NCBI GenBank assembly: GCA_963766005.1
Contig: CAVXYG010000009.1
Location: forward strand, 1-64,000
Length of the DNA: 64,000 bases
Direction: 5' to 3'
From: CAVXYG01 sp963766005
Lineage (GTDB): Bacteria; Actinomycetota; Actinomycetes; S36-B12; GCA-2699445
Shown piece by piece: positions 7,403-18,303 of the stretch. Position 1 is the stretch's first letter; the number at the start of each line of letters is the position of its first letter. A program made the position numbers and the translations under genes. The notes under the pieces are model-generated. The model did no database searches. It was not told the origin of the DNA and saw only the letters and a program-made list of their open reading frames with translations.

Positions 7403-8707
7403 ATGGCGCTGGGACTGCGCTACGCAGCACGCTCCGATGTGGGCATGGTGCGCAAGGGCAACGAGGACTCCGGGTACGCCGGTTCGTGGCTGCTCGCCGT
7501 CGCCGACGGCATGGGCGGCCACGCCGCCGGCGAACTGGCCAGTGCCATCGCCGTGGCGACCTTCGCCGAGGTTGCGGACGCCCAGTTGCGCGAGGACGAG
7601 GCGCTGAGCGTCCTCGGCGACGCGGTCGACCTCAGCAACGAGCGCATCGCCGACGTGATCGCCGAGGAGCCCCAGTACCAGGGGATGGGCACGACGTTCA
7701 CCGGCCTGGCCTGGCTGCGTGACCGGCTCGGGCTGGTCCACGTGGGCGACTCCCGCGCCTACCTGCTCCGGGACGGCGAGCTGGTCCAGCTCACCAGGGA
7801 CCACACCTACGTGCAGACCCTCGTGGACTCCGGACAGATCACCAAGGAGGAGGCGGCGATCCATCCGCGGCGCAACCTGATCATGCGTGCCATCGACGGC
7901 GTGCATGCCGTGGAGCCGGACCTGTCGATCCGCGACCTGCAACTCGGCGACCGCTATCTGCTCTGCAGCGACGGGCTCAGCGGCGTGGTGGACGAGGACG
8001 TCATCTCCCGGGAGTTGTCCAACGGCGATCCGACCGGCGTCGTGACCAGGCTCGTCGACCTCGCGCTGGAGGCCGGGGCGCCGGACAACGTCACCGTCGT
8101 GGTGGCCGATGTCGTCGAGCGGCCCGACGGCATCGGAGCTTCCCTGGCCACGCCGGTGGTGGTGGGGGCCGCCGGCGAGGCCCGCAACCGCCGCCGGCTG
8201 CCCGAGGTGCCGTGGCCCGACGATGCGCAACCGGACCCGGCGGGCGGCATCGACGAGGTCGAGCCGGAACCCGAATTCGAGCCGCGGCCGGTCGGTTCCC
8301 CGGCACGCCCCGTCTGGAAGAACACCGCCATCCTCATTGCCGGTGCCTCGCTGATCCTGCTCGCCTTCGTCGGCGGGGCCCTGCTGCTGTGGGTCAGCGG
8401 CCAGTGGTACGTCGGTGAGCGCGACGGCAACGTGGCGATCTATCAGGGCGTGCCTGGCGAGCTCGGGCCGATCCCGCTGCAGCGGCTGGACCAGGAAACC
8501 GGTATCGCCGTGTCCTGGCTGCCGGTCTACGACCAGCAGCGGGTCGAGCAATCGATCCTGGTCGATTCCCAGGACCAGGCCATCAGCACCGTGGCCGAAC
8601 TCGACGCCCGTGCCGAGCAGTGCCGCAGCGACGCGCCGCCTGAGGGGTGTCCGCTGCAGCCGTCGGTTCCGGCGCCGGCGGCAGCAGAGCCCGAGGGGGC
8701 GTCGTGA
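7403..8707 (+). CDS. pstP: PstP: PP2C-type Ser/Thr protein phosphatase
   Basis: A 434-residue membrane phosphatase that removes phosphates placed by PknB. The PP2C core covers about 1-240, with metal-binding Asp35 (DGMGG), the GDSRAY motif at 115-120, Asp190 (CSDGLSG) and Asp228-Asn229 (APDNV). A Pro/Glu-rich linker leads to one membrane helix (about 310-330) and an extracellular tail of about 100 residues. The start at 7403 is just after fhaB. The last four bases overlap the rodA start (GTGA). All catalytic residues are present. Confidence 0.95.
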   Translation: MALGLRYAARSDVGMVRKGNEDSGYAGSWLLAVADGMGGHAAGELASAIAVATFAEVADAQLREDEALSVLGDAVDLSNERIADVIAEEPQYQGMGTTFTGLAWLRDRLGLVHVGDSRAYLLRDGELVQLTRDHTYVQTLVDSGQITKEEAAIHPRRNLIMRAIDGVHAVEPDLSIRDLQLGDRYLLCSDGLSGVVDEDVISRELSNGDPTGVVTRLVDLALEAGAPDNVTVVVADVVERPDGIGASLATPVVVGAAGEARNRRRLPEVPWPDDAQPDPAGGIDEVEPEPEFEPRPVGSPARPVWKNTAILIAGASLILLAFVGGALLLWVSGQWYVGERDGNVAIYQGVPGELGPIPLQRLDQETGIAVSWLPVYDQQRVEQSILVDSQDQAISTVAELDARAEQCRSDAPPEGCPLQPSVPAPAAAEPEGAS

Positions 8708-10110
8708 GCCTGGCCGCGCCCGAACGCACCGATACCTCAGCCGATCTCGGGGCCGATCGGCGCACCGCTGAACTGGGCCTGATGGTCCTGGCGTGGGTCA
8801 TCGGAATGTTCGCCTTCGCCCAGGTCCAATGGGCCACCGACCGGCCCATCAGCGTCACCTTCTGGATCCTGGCCGGTGTCACGGCGGGCGTCGGCGTCCT
8901 GATGCATGCGGCTGCCCGCATCTGGGCCAGCCACGCCGAACCGCTGCTGCTGCCCTTGGCCTACCTGATGAACCTGCTGGGCCTGGCCATGATCTACCGA
9001 CTCGATGTCGCCGAGGCCGAGCGGGCGGCGGCCAACAGTTCCCCCACGCCCTCCCCGGTGGTGATCAGCCAGATCACCTGGCTGGCTGCCGGGATGGTGC
9101 TCCTCGTGGCTGTGCTCTACTTCGTGCGAGACCACCGATACCTGCAGCGCTTCACCTACATCTCGTTGCTCGGCGCGACGATCCTGCTGCTGCTGCCGCT
9201 CGTCCCCGGCATCGGCGCAACGATCAACGGGGCGACGCTGTGGATCCGGATCGGCCCGTTCTCGCTGCAGCCGTCGGAGATCGCCAAGATCCTGTTCGCC
9301 ATCTTCATCGCCGGCTATCTGGTGACAGCGCGCGACACCTTGGCCCTGGCTCGCAGACGATGGCTCGGCGTTGCCATTCCGCGCGGCAGGGACATGGGTC
9401 CGCTGCTGATCGCCTGGGCGATCGCGATGGTCGTCCTGGTCTTCGAGCGCGACTTCGGCACCGCGATCATCTTCTTCGGCATGTTCGTCATCACGCTCTT
9501 CGTGGCGACGGGGCGGCGGTCGTGGTTGGTGATTGCCATTGGCTTGGTGGTCGTCGGAGCAGCCTTCGCCTACACCTTCTTCAACCATGTCCGCATCCGT
9601 GTGAAGATCTGGATCGACCCCTTCGAGTACGCCAACGACGAGGGGTTCCAGATCGTTCAGGCCCTCTACGGGCTGGCCAACGGCGGCATGCTGGGGACCG
9701 GATTGGGCCAGGGCTATCCGCAACTGGTGCCGTTCGCCAACAGCGACTTCATCATCGCCTCCTTCGGCGAGGAGCTCGGGCTGACCGGCCTGTTCGCGAT
9801 GCTCGTCATCTTCGCCATCCTGGTGCAGCGCGGTCTGCGCACCGCGATCGCCTGCCGGGATACCTTCGGCCGCATCCTGGCCGTCGCCCTGTCCTCGGTG
9901 TTCGCGCTGCAGGTGTTCGTGGTCGTGGGCGGCGTGACCAAACTCATCCCCATGACCGGGCTGACCACGCCGTTCTTGTCCGCCGGCGGATCCGCACTGG
10001 TCGCGAACTGGATCATGATCGGGCTGCTCATGCGGATCTCGGATATCACCCGCCGTCCTGAGCGGTACGTGCCCTCCGGCGACACCTCCGGCATCGGAGT
10101 CGTCCGATGA
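8704..10110 (+). CDS. rodA: RodA/FtsW/SpoVE-family peptidoglycan glycosyltransferase
   Basis: A 468-residue multi-spanning SEDS protein that polymerises lipid II into glycan strands at the membrane. Conserved stretches are ..GATLWIRIGPFSLQPSEIAKILF.. (with the PSE motif), ..DFGTAIIFFGMF.. (the catalytic Asp region), ..GGMLGTGLGQG.. and ..PMTGLTTPFLSAGGSAL... Position between pstP and pbpA identifies it as the elongation-type RodA rather than division FtsW. The GTG start overlaps the pstP stop, and the end overlaps the pbpA start (ATGA). Confidence 0.94.
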   Translation: MSLAAPERTDTSADLGADRRTAELGLMVLAWVIGMFAFAQVQWATDRPISVTFWILAGVTAGVGVLMHAAARIWASHAEPLLLPLAYLMNLLGLAMIYRLDVAEAERAAANSSPTPSPVVISQITWLAAGMVLLVAVLYFVRDHRYLQRFTYISLLGATILLLLPLVPGIGATINGATLWIRIGPFSLQPSEIAKILFAIFIAGYLVTARDTLALARRRWLGVAIPRGRDMGPLLIAWAIAMVVLVFERDFGTAIIFFGMFVITLFVATGRRSWLVIAIGLVVVGAAFAYTFFNHVRIRVKIWIDPFEYANDEGFQIVQALYGLANGGMLGTGLGQGYPQLVPFANSDFIIASFGEELGLTGLFAMLVIFAILVQRGLRTAIACRDTFGRILAVALSSVFALQVFVVVGGVTKLIPMTGLTTPFLSAGGSALVANWIMIGLLMRISDITRRPERYVPSGDTSGIGVVR

Positions 10111-11552
10111 GCAAAGAGATCCGGCTCCTCGGGGGCGCGCTCACCGTCCTGCTCCTTGCGCTGCTCGCCAACCTCACCTACATCCAGGTCTTCCAGGCCG
10201 AGGAACTGCGCGCCATGCCTGGCAACCAGCGAGCGGTGCTCGAGGAGTACTCCATCGAGCGGGGACCGATCTTGGTGGGCACCGCAGCGGTGGCGCAGTC
10301 CAACCCGACGTCCGGCGACCTCAAGTACCAGCGTGAGTACGCCAACGGCCCGTTGTACGTCCCGGCAACCGGCTTCTACTCGCGGCTGTACGGCTCGACC
10401 GGTCTGGAGAAGGCGGAGAACGACGTCTTGTCCGGTACCGACGACCGGTTCTTCGTCTCCCGCCTCCAGCAGCTCATCGCCGGACGCGACCAGCAGGGCG
10501 GCACCGTCACCACCACGCTGATCGCCGCCGCCCAGGAGGCCGCCGCCCAGGGCCTGCAGGGCAAGCAGGGCGCCGTCGCGGCGATCGACCCGAGGACCGG
10601 TGCCATCCTCGCGCTGGTGCAGTCGCCGTCCTTCGATCCGAACATCATCGCCTCGAAGAGCACCTCCGAGGCGCAGCAGTACTACCAGAGCCTGAACAGC
10701 GATCCCGCCGAGCCGCTGCTGAACCGCCCGCTGGTGTCCCTGGTGGCGCCCGGCTCCACCTTCAAGGTGGTGGTCGCCGCGGCCGCCCTGGACTCGGGCA
10801 GGTTCACGCCGTCCTCGATCCTGCCGGGCCCGGCCCTCTACACCCTGCCCGGCACCAGAACGCAGATGCGCAACTGGTTCAACGGTCCGTGCGGCCCGAA
10901 CGATCAGGTGACCTTGGAAGAGGCCCTCGTCATCTCCTGCAACACCGCCTTCGCGTGGCTGGGCAACCAGCTCGGCGAGGACGCGCTGCGGGAGCAGTCC
11001 GCGAAGTTCGGCTTCGATACCAGCTTCGACGTCCCCCTGAATGCCGCAGCGGCCCGCTTCCCGAGCGACCCCGATGACGCCCAGTTGGCGCTGTCGTCCA
11101 TCGGGCAGTTCGAGGTGCGTGCCACGGCACTGACCATGGCGCAGGTGACCGCAGCGATCGCCAACGACGGCGTCACGCTGTACCCGAACCTGGTGTCGAG
11201 CATCAGCGCGCCGGACCTGTCGGTCCTGGCCAGCCTGCAACCGCGCACCTTCGCGCAGGCCCTCACGCCGCTCCACGCCCAGCAGTTGCGGGACATGATG
11301 ACGGCTGTGGTGAACCGGGGCACCGGTTCCAACGCCCGGATCCCGGGCGTCGCGGTCGGCGGCAAGACGGGGACGGCCGAAACCGGCAACGACAAGCCGA
11401 ATATCGCCTGGTTCATCGCCTTGGCACCGGCGGACAACCCCGAAGTGGCCGTCGCCGTGGTGGTGGAGAATGCCGGAACGACCGAGGTCAGCGGCAACCA
11501 GCTGGCCGCACCGATCGCCCGATCCGTGATGCAAGCGGTGTTGGCGCAGTAG
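10107..11552 (+). CDS. pbpA: PbpA: class B penicillin-binding transpeptidase
   Basis: A 481-residue protein with one N-terminal membrane anchor (about 6-26) and a transpeptidase domain. The active-site motifs are intact: S217-T-F-K220, S277-C-N279 and K420-T-G-T. It crosslinks peptidoglycan stems outside the membrane and is expected to work with the RodA polymerase encoded immediately upstream, with which it overlaps by four bases. It is slightly shorter than division-type PBPs. No truncation is apparent; a 71-base gap separates it from pknB. Confidence 0.95.
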   Translation: MSKEIRLLGGALTVLLLALLANLTYIQVFQAEELRAMPGNQRAVLEEYSIERGPILVGTAAVAQSNPTSGDLKYQREYANGPLYVPATGFYSRLYGSTGLEKAENDVLSGTDDRFFVSRLQQLIAGRDQQGGTVTTTLIAAAQEAAAQGLQGKQGAVAAIDPRTGAILALVQSPSFDPNIIASKSTSEAQQYYQSLNSDPAEPLLNRPLVSLVAPGSTFKVVVAAAALDSGRFTPSSILPGPALYTLPGTRTQMRNWFNGPCGPNDQVTLEEALVISCNTAFAWLGNQLGEDALREQSAKFGFDTSFDVPLNAAAARFPSDPDDAQLALSSIGQFEVRATALTMAQVTAAIANDGVTLYPNLVSSISAPDLSVLASLQPRTFAQALTPLHAQQLRDMMTAVVNRGTGSNARIPGVAVGGKTGTAETGNDKPNIAWFIALAPADNPEVAVAVVVENAGTTEVSGNQLAAPIARSVMQAVLAQ

Positions 11553-11623
11553 TACCGGCCGCCCGGGATCGGAAGAGAACATGAGCAGACAACGCCCAGC
11601 CGCAGGGGGCAGAAGGAGGAGCG

Positions 11624-13408
<1,785 letters not shown>

Positions 13409-13417
13409 CGAGGTCGC

Positions 13418-14044
13418 TCAGGTGGCCGTCACCGGGTCGAGGCCCGCGCTGACGGCCACCGCAGCATCGTCGCCGCAGGCAGTCAGCCAGTTGGCCAGCA
13501 TCCGGTGGCCGTACTCGGTCAAGACGCTCTCCGGGTGGAACTGCACGCCCTCGATGGGCAGGGTGCGGTGTCGCACGCCCATGATGACCCCGGACTCCGC
13601 CGTGGCGGTGATGACGAGGTCATCCGGCACCGTGCGGGGCTGCAGGGCCAGCGAGTGGTACCGGGTGGCCCGGAACGGGTCGGGGACATCGAGGAACACC
13701 CCGAGCCCGTCGTGGCTGACCATCGAGGTCTTGCCGTGGAGCAGTTCGGGGGCCCGGGCCACGACACCGCCGAACTGCGCGGCGATGGCCTGGTGACCGA
13801 GGCAGACGCCGAGCAGCGGGGTCCGGGTGTCCGCCGCCGCGGTCACCATCGCCATGCAGACCCCGGCGTCCTCAGGTGCGCCAGGCCCCGGCGACAGCAG
13901 CACGCCGTCGTAGTCGCTGATCTGGTCGGCGACGACCTCGTCGTTGCGCAGCACCGTCACCTCGGCACGCAACTGCTGCAGGTACTGCACCAGGTTGTAG
14001 ACAAAGGAGTCGTAGTTGTCCACGACCAGGATGGAGGCGCTCAC
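13418..14044 (-). CDS. trpG: glutamine amidotransferase, anthranilate/aminodeoxychorismate synthase component II
   Basis: A 208-residue class I amidotransferase. The catalytic triad is visible as Cys81 (GVCLGHQ), His170 and Glu172 (QFHPES), with the oxyanion motif SPGPGAPEDAG. It releases ammonia from glutamine for the chorismate-using partner that makes anthranilate (tryptophan) or aminodeoxychorismate (folate). Sequence alone does not separate TrpG from PabA, and no component I gene is nearby. The GTG start begins DNYDSFVYNL. It converges on pknB with a 9-base gap, a placement widely seen in actinobacteria. Confidence 0.92.
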   Translation of the reverse strand: MSASILVVDNYDSFVYNLVQYLQQLRAEVTVLRNDEVVADQISDYDGVLLSPGPGAPEDAGVCMAMVTAAADTRTPLLGVCLGHQAIAAQFGGVVARAPELLHGKTSMVSHDGLGVFLDVPDPFRATRYHSLALQPRTVPDDLVITATAESGVIMGVRHRTLPIEGVQFHPESVLTEYGHRMLANWLTACGDDAAVAVSAGLDPVTAT

Positions 14045-14066
14045 CCCACCATCATGACCGATGTCG

Positions 14067-14264
14067 TCAGAGGTTCCCGACAGCCGACGTGGTGGGCAGG
14101 GTCACGACGGCGGACACGGTCACGTCGTTGAAGGGCAGCCGGGGAGCCAGCCACGGGAAGACCCACAGGAACAGCAGCGCCACGACAGCCGCGAGGAGCA
14201 GCAGTGCCTGGACGAACTTGATCGGCGCCGGTCCCGGCAGATGGCGCCACACCGCGCTGTACAT
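14067..14264 (-). CDS. small membrane protein coupled to the sortase
   Basis: A 65-residue protein with one clear membrane helix (KFVQALLLLAAVVALLFLWVF, about 16-37) followed by a short outer segment ending in VSAVVTLPTTSAVGNL. Its ATG overlaps the sortase stop in TGATG (14262-14266), so it is translated together with the sortase. I recognise no named family; small one-helix proteins at this position are frequent beside class E sortases. A longer frame extends upstream to 14351, but that part overlaps the sortase gene. Confidence 0.7.
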   Translation of the reverse strand: MYSAVWRHLPGPAPIKFVQALLLLAAVVALLFLWVFPWLAPRLPFNDVTVSAVVTLPTTSAVGNL

Positions 14265-15007
14265 CAGGAGGCCTCCAAGATCGCGACTACCTCGTCCGGC
14301 GGCCCGTCGTCCCTCGTGCGAATCTGGGTCAAATCGCCCCACCAGACCCACCGCTGGGTCGACCCCCAGCGCGGATGGCAGGTGATCAGCGTCAGCATGG
14401 ACTCCGACGGCACGGTCTGGGGCGCGGCGCCCGGCACCGGGTCCACGACCCAGACATCGGTGGGTTGCACGATCTGGTCCTCGCGCAACCGGTAGCTGAA
14501 CCAGCCCGCGCCGGTCTCGATGTAGACCATGTCGCCGGCCTGGAGCTGATCGACATGGGCCAGCGGCTCACCGTGGGTTGCTCGGTGCCCGGCATAGGAG
14601 GAGTTGCCGACCTGGCCCGGCAGCGCGGAATCCGGGAAATGGCCGATGCCCTTGGTGAGGTCGTCGTCTTCGACGCCCTCGATGAGGGGGGTGCCCCAGA
14701 CATCGCCCTGCAGCCGCGGGATGTACATCAAGCCGAAGGCCTCGGCCGGGATCGGCGGGGTCTCGACGGCGACGGGCTGATCCGCCTGGTTCCAGGTGCT
14801 GATCAGTTCCTCGCGCTGCTCCTCGGCCTGCTGCTCCGCCACGACATTGGTCCAGAACAACTCGTAGACCACGAACAACAGGAGCACGACGCCGAGGGTG
14901 ATGAAGATCTCGCCGAGCACGCTGACGATGCGCCACCCGACGCCTGGGCGCGAATGCTCAGGGTCCTGCGCCGGGGGCGGCGAAGTGCCGGCGGTCGCAG
15001 TGCTCAC
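14264..15007 (-). CDS. class E sortase
   Basis: A 247-residue transpeptidase with an N-terminal cytoplasmic tail, a membrane helix (about 29-50) and a sortase beta-barrel outside. The catalytic residues are His141 (GHRATH), Cys210 (TLITC) and Arg219 (TQRW). Class E sortases attach surface proteins, typically with LAXTG-like signals, to peptidoglycan. No substrate with such a motif is evident nearby. The start is a GTG. The upstream 206 bases carry two adjacent inverted repeats with DnaA-box-like arms. Confidence 0.92.
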   Translation of the reverse strand: MSTATAGTSPPPAQDPEHSRPGVGWRIVSVLGEIFITLGVVLLLFVVYELFWTNVVAEQQAEEQREELISTWNQADQPVAVETPPIPAEAFGLMYIPRLQGDVWGTPLIEGVEDDDLTKGIGHFPDSALPGQVGNSSYAGHRATHGEPLAHVDQLQAGDMVYIETGAGWFSYRLREDQIVQPTDVWVVDPVPGAAPQTVPSESMLTLITCHPRWGSTQRWVWWGDLTQIRTRDDGPPDEVVAILEAS

Positions 15008-15113
15008 CAGTGCGTCCTTCCCAGGGGATCAGGGGGACTACGACGCAGCGCCCCTGATCCACGGTAGCGGAGCCCGCTGCGAACGACGAGGGATTCCTGG
15101 TGCTGGACAGGCA

Positions 15114-15164
15114 GTATCCACACAGTTCTCCACAGCGTGTGGAGAAACTTACAGCGGTGTAAGT
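15114..15164. promoter_or_regulatory. back-to-back inverted repeats with DnaA-box-like arms
   Basis: A DnaA-like GTATCCACA lies at 15114-15122. It is followed by TTCTCCACA (15126-15134) and its exact inverse TGTGGAGAA (15138-15146), spaced by GCG. Immediately after, ACTTACA (15147-15153) and TGTAAGT (15158-15164) form a second repeat. The block lies upstream of the sortase and downstream of crgA, so it could be an operator, a crgA terminator or a protein-binding array. Function is inferred only. Confidence 0.45.
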
Positions 15165-15213
15165 ACAGCGGTGCTCTTCGCACAGATGCCGCGGCAGACG
15201 CGGTCCAGCCCGG

Positions 15214-15471
15214 CTAGCGCCAACGAGTCGCCAGGAAGAAGCCGCCGGAGATGAAGACGAAGCCGATGATGATGTTCCACGAGCCCAGCGATTCCAGCAG
15301 CGGTATCGGCACCATGTACCACAGGACGATCCACACCAGGCCGATGATCCACAGGGTGACCATGGTGATCGGCAGCCAGCGGGGGCTGTCGAAGTTCACG
15401 GCCTCCTTGTTCCCGCCCTTCGGCGGGGGCGGCGTGTAGGCGGCCTTCTTGCGCTTGGATGATTCCGGCAT
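15214..15471 (-). CDS. crgA: CrgA cell-division protein
   Basis: An 85-residue protein matching the CrgA family in length and layout. It has a basic cytoplasmic N-terminus (MPESSKRKKAAYTPPPPKGG), a membrane helix (about 34-53) with the PRWLP entry, a short outer loop, and a second helix (about 63-80). CrgA recruits or stabilises FtsZ-associated division proteins and PBPs at septa in actinobacteria. It sits 12 bases upstream of nothing else in its direction; the thiolase gene precedes it on the same strand with a 13-base gap. Confidence 0.9.
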   Translation of the reverse strand: MPESSKRKKAAYTPPPPKGGNKEAVNFDSPRWLPITMVTLWIIGLVWIVLWYMVPIPLLESLGSWNIIIGFVFISGGFFLATRWR

Positions 15472-15484
15472 TCCGAACCCCGAT

Positions 15485-16636
15485 CTAGAGCAGTTCCAGG
15501 ATGGTGGCGTTGGCCATGCCGCCGCCTTCGCACATCGTCTGCAGACCGTAGCGGATGGAGTCGCGGCGCATCGTGTGCACCATCGTCGTCATGAGGCGCG
15601 CACCAGAGGCGCCGAGCGGGTGTCCCAGGGCGATGGCACCGCCGTTGGGATTGACACGGTCGTGGTCGGCCCCGGTCTCGGCCAGCCATGCGCCCAGCAC
15701 CGAGGAGAAGGCCTCGTTGACTTCGAAGGTCCCGATGTCGTGGAGTCCGAGGCCCGACCTGGCCAGCACCTTCTGGGTCGCCGGGATGGGGCCGGTCAGC
15801 ATGATGATCGGGTCGACGCCAGCCATCGCGAACGAGTGGAACCGAGCCAGCGGGGTCAATCCGAGCTCGGCGGCCTTCTCCGAGGTCGTGATCAGCAGCG
15901 CGGCAGCGCCGTCGGAGATCTGGGAGGCGTTCCCGGCGGTGATCACACCCTGCGGATCGAACGGCGTCCTCAGCCCGGCCAAGGAGTCCAGGGTCGTCCC
16001 GGGGCGGATCCCCTGGTCCTGGCCTACCTCGCCGTCGGCCGTCGTCACCGGGACGATCTCCTCGGCGAACAGGCCGTCCTTGGCCGCCCTGGCGGCGCGC
16101 TCGTGGGATGCCACCGCCAGCCCGTCGAGGGTTGCGCGGTCCAGGTTCCACCGCGCAGCGATCATCTCCGCCGAAATGCCCTGGTTCACCAGACCGTCGC
16201 CGTATCGGGCACGCATCGCGGGGCCGAACGGATCATCGCCGTTCTGGTTGGAGAACATGGGGACTCTCGACATCACTTCGACACCGCCGGCGACGACGAG
16301 GTCGTACTGGCCGGCCATCACCGCTGCCGCGGCGAAGTGGGCGGCCTGCTGACTCGACCCGCACTGCCGATCGACCGTGACACCGGCAACGGTCTCCGGC
16401 AGTCCGGCCGCCAGCGCCGCGTTGCGCCCGATGTTCGTGCTCTGCTCGCCGATCTGGGAGACGCACCCCCAGATGACGTCCTCGATGAGCTCCGCCGGCA
16501 CGCCGGTGCGCTCGATCGTCGCCGCGAGCACGGTCGCGGACAGGTCCACGGGGTGGACCTGCGACAAGTGGCCCTTGCCCGGCTTGCCCAGTCCGACGGG
16601 CGTGCGCAGGGCGGAGACGATCACGGCATCGCGCAT
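15485..16636 (-). CDS. thiolase / acetyl-CoA acetyltransferase
   Basis: A 383-residue cytoplasmic thiolase. The nucleophile is Cys92 in DRQCGSSQQA, followed by the GGVEVMSRVP motif, the C-terminal GHPLGASGAR histidine, and the second catalytic Cys in TMCEGGGMANA. It either condenses two acyl-CoAs or performs the last cleavage of beta-oxidation. The N-terminal DAVIVSALRTPVG and overall length fit the FadA/sterol-degrading group, but the substrate cannot be set from sequence. The ATG is preceded by AAGGAG. It is not obviously linked to the neighbouring division genes. Confidence 0.92.
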   Translation of the reverse strand: MRDAVIVSALRTPVGLGKPGKGHLSQVHPVDLSATVLAATIERTGVPAELIEDVIWGCVSQIGEQSTNIGRNAALAAGLPETVAGVTVDRQCGSSQQAAHFAAAAVMAGQYDLVVAGGVEVMSRVPMFSNQNGDDPFGPAMRARYGDGLVNQGISAEMIAARWNLDRATLDGLAVASHERAARAAKDGLFAEEIVPVTTADGEVGQDQGIRPGTTLDSLAGLRTPFDPQGVITAGNASQISDGAAALLITTSEKAAELGLTPLARFHSFAMAGVDPIIMLTGPIPATQKVLARSGLGLHDIGTFEVNEAFSSVLGAWLAETGADHDRVNPNGGAIALGHPLGASGARLMTTMVHTMRRDSIRYGLQTMCEGGGMANATILELL

Positions 16637-16706
16637 GGCGAACTCCTTCGGCTTGCGTGATTCCAGGGTAACCTCCGCGATTCGTCCCGCTGCTGGCCAC
16701 GCGGGC

Positions 16707-17567
16707 TCAGGTGCCCAGCACGGCCCCCAGCGCGGCCACCGCGCTCTGCAGGTCGGCGGTGCGCACCGTGGTCACCAGGACCAGCACGGCGATCACTGCC
16801 AGCGTGCCGAAGGTCTGCCAGAGGACTCGGCTCTGCTTGGGCGAGTAGGCCATCACTGCGGCGACGGCGGCACCGGCGATCGCGCCGCCGAGGTGGGCCC
16901 GCCAATCGATGTTGGGGATGAGGAATCCGATGACGAGGTTGATCGCGAGCAGGATCGCCACCTGGCTGACATCGCGGCGGAATCGCCGTCCGACGACCAG
17001 GATCGCTGCCATGAGACCGAAGATCGCCCCGGAGGCTCCCACCGACAGGGTGTTCGGCGCGCTGAAGGCGTAGGAGGCCACGGACCCGCCCATCGCAGCG
17101 ACGAGGTAGAGCACGAGGAAGCGCGCCGATCCCAGGGCCCGCTCCAGCATTGGACCGAGCAGGTACAGCACGTACATGTTGAAACCGATGTGCAGCAGAC
17201 CGGAGTGCAGGAACGCCGCGGTCAGCAGGCGCCACCACTCGCCGAGGACCGCGATCCCGACAGGCCACATGCCGAACTCCCGCAGCAGGTCCGCGCCGCC
17301 GCTCAGCGTGAGGAGCGACCCCAACACGAAGATGCCGAGGTTGAGCCCGATCAGCGTGTACGTCACGCGCGGGCGCTCGGTCAGCGTGCCGCCGACGAGG
17401 TTCGTGGGCGCCCGGGTGGCCGCCTGCCCCGCCGCCACGCAGTCGGGGCAGTGGAAGCCCACGGAGGCACTGGTCATGCAGTCCGGGCAGATCGGCCGAT
17501 CGCACCGGGAACAGCGGATGTACGTGACGCGGTCCTGATGCCGGTAGCAGACCGGTGCCGGGGGCAT
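16707..17567 (-). CDS. rhomboid-family intramembrane serine protease
   Basis: A 286-residue protein with an N-terminal zinc-ribbon-like domain carrying four Cys pairs (CYRHQ.., CSRCDRPICPDC, CPDC) and six or seven membrane helices. The catalytic dyad is Ser179 (GASGAIFG) and His225 (RAHLGG), with the WRLLTAAFLHSGLLHIGFNM motif of loop 1. Such enzymes cut transmembrane helices of substrate proteins inside the membrane. The Zn-ribbon/rhomboid arrangement next to ppiA is common in actinobacteria. The protein is complete; its substrate is unknown. Confidence 0.94.
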   Translation of the reverse strand: MPPAPVCYRHQDRVTYIRCSRCDRPICPDCMTSASVGFHCPDCVAAGQAATRAPTNLVGGTLTERPRVTYTLIGLNLGIFVLGSLLTLSGGADLLREFGMWPVGIAVLGEWWRLLTAAFLHSGLLHIGFNMYVLYLLGPMLERALGSARFLVLYLVAAMGGSVASYAFSAPNTLSVGASGAIFGLMAAILVVGRRFRRDVSQVAILLAINLVIGFLIPNIDWRAHLGGAIAGAAVAAVMAYSPKQSRVLWQTFGTLAVIAVLVLVTTVRTADLQSAVAALGAVLGT

Positions 17568-17593
17568 CGGTCGCTGCTGTCCGGAGCCGGTGG

Positions 17594-18124
17594 TCAGGAC
17601 TCCCGCCGATCGATGGTGACGCTGGTGATCTTCACATCCGTCAGCGGCCGGTCGTGGCGGTCCGTCGGCGTGCTCGCGATCACGTCGACCACATCGCGGC
17701 CGGCCTGGTTGCTGACCTCGCCGAAGATGGTGTGCTTGCGGTTCAGGTGCGGCGTCCGAGTGACGGTGATGAAGAACTGCGAACCGTTGGTGTTCGGGCC
17801 GGAGTTGGCCATCGCCAGCAGGTAGGGGCGATCGAAGACGAGTTCGGGGTGGAACTCGTCACCGAACCGGTAGCCGGGACCGCCAGTGCCCTGGCCGAGC
17901 GGGTCGCCGCCCTGGATCATGAAGCCGTCGATCACGCGATGGAAGATCGTCCCGTCGTACAGCGGAGCCGAGGACTTCTGGCGGGTGGCCGGATTCGTCC
18001 ATTCCTGCGTGCCCTCGGCCAATCCCAGGAAGTTGCGGACGGTCTTGGGCGCCTGGTTGGGGAACAACTCGATCTCAATGTCCCCAGAGGTCGTGTGGAG
18101 GGTCGCGAACACCTTGTCAGCCAT
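17594..18124 (-). CDS. ppiA: cyclophilin-type peptidyl-prolyl isomerase
   Basis: A 176-residue cytoplasmic cyclophilin that speeds cis-trans isomerisation of proline bonds. The core motifs are FHRVIDGFMIQGGDP, the catalytic Arg in FHRV, NTNGSQFFIT and HTIFGEV. There is no signal peptide. The open frame reaches 18244, but family sequence starts with MADKVFATLHTTSGDIEIEL at ATG 18124; upstream is tRNA-proximal DNA. There is no strong Shine-Dalgarno site. It lies 26 bases upstream of the rhomboid gene on the same strand, a conserved pair. Confidence 0.95.
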   Translation of the reverse strand: MADKVFATLHTTSGDIEIELFPNQAPKTVRNFLGLAEGTQEWTNPATRQKSSAPLYDGTIFHRVIDGFMIQGGDPLGQGTGGPGYRFGDEFHPELVFDRPYLLAMANSGPNTNGSQFFITVTRTPHLNRKHTIFGEVSNQAGRDVVDVIASTPTDRHDRPLTDVKITSVTIDRRES

Positions 18125-18217
18125 AGTGAGGAGTCTGTCATGAACGACGGGGGCTCCTGAGCGGAACCCCCGTCGCGCCAGACCCACTGCCGCCACGGGA
18201 AACAGGCAGCACCGAGG

Positions 18218-18290
18218 TGGAGGCGAAGGGACTTGAACCCTCAACCCCCGCCTTGCAAAGGCGGTGCTCTGCCAGTTGAGCTACGCCCCC
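18218..18290 (-). tRNA. tRNA-Ala(TGC)
   Basis: The minus strand folds into a 73-nt cloverleaf with acceptor arm GGGGGCG / CGCCTCC (one G-T pair), discriminator A, D-arm GCTCAACTGGCAGAGC, anticodon stem CCGCC/GGCGG around TTTGCAA (anticodon TGC), and T-loop GTTCAAG. CCA is not encoded. Confidence 0.95.
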
Positions 18291-18303
18291 CGGATCAGGC
18301 CGT

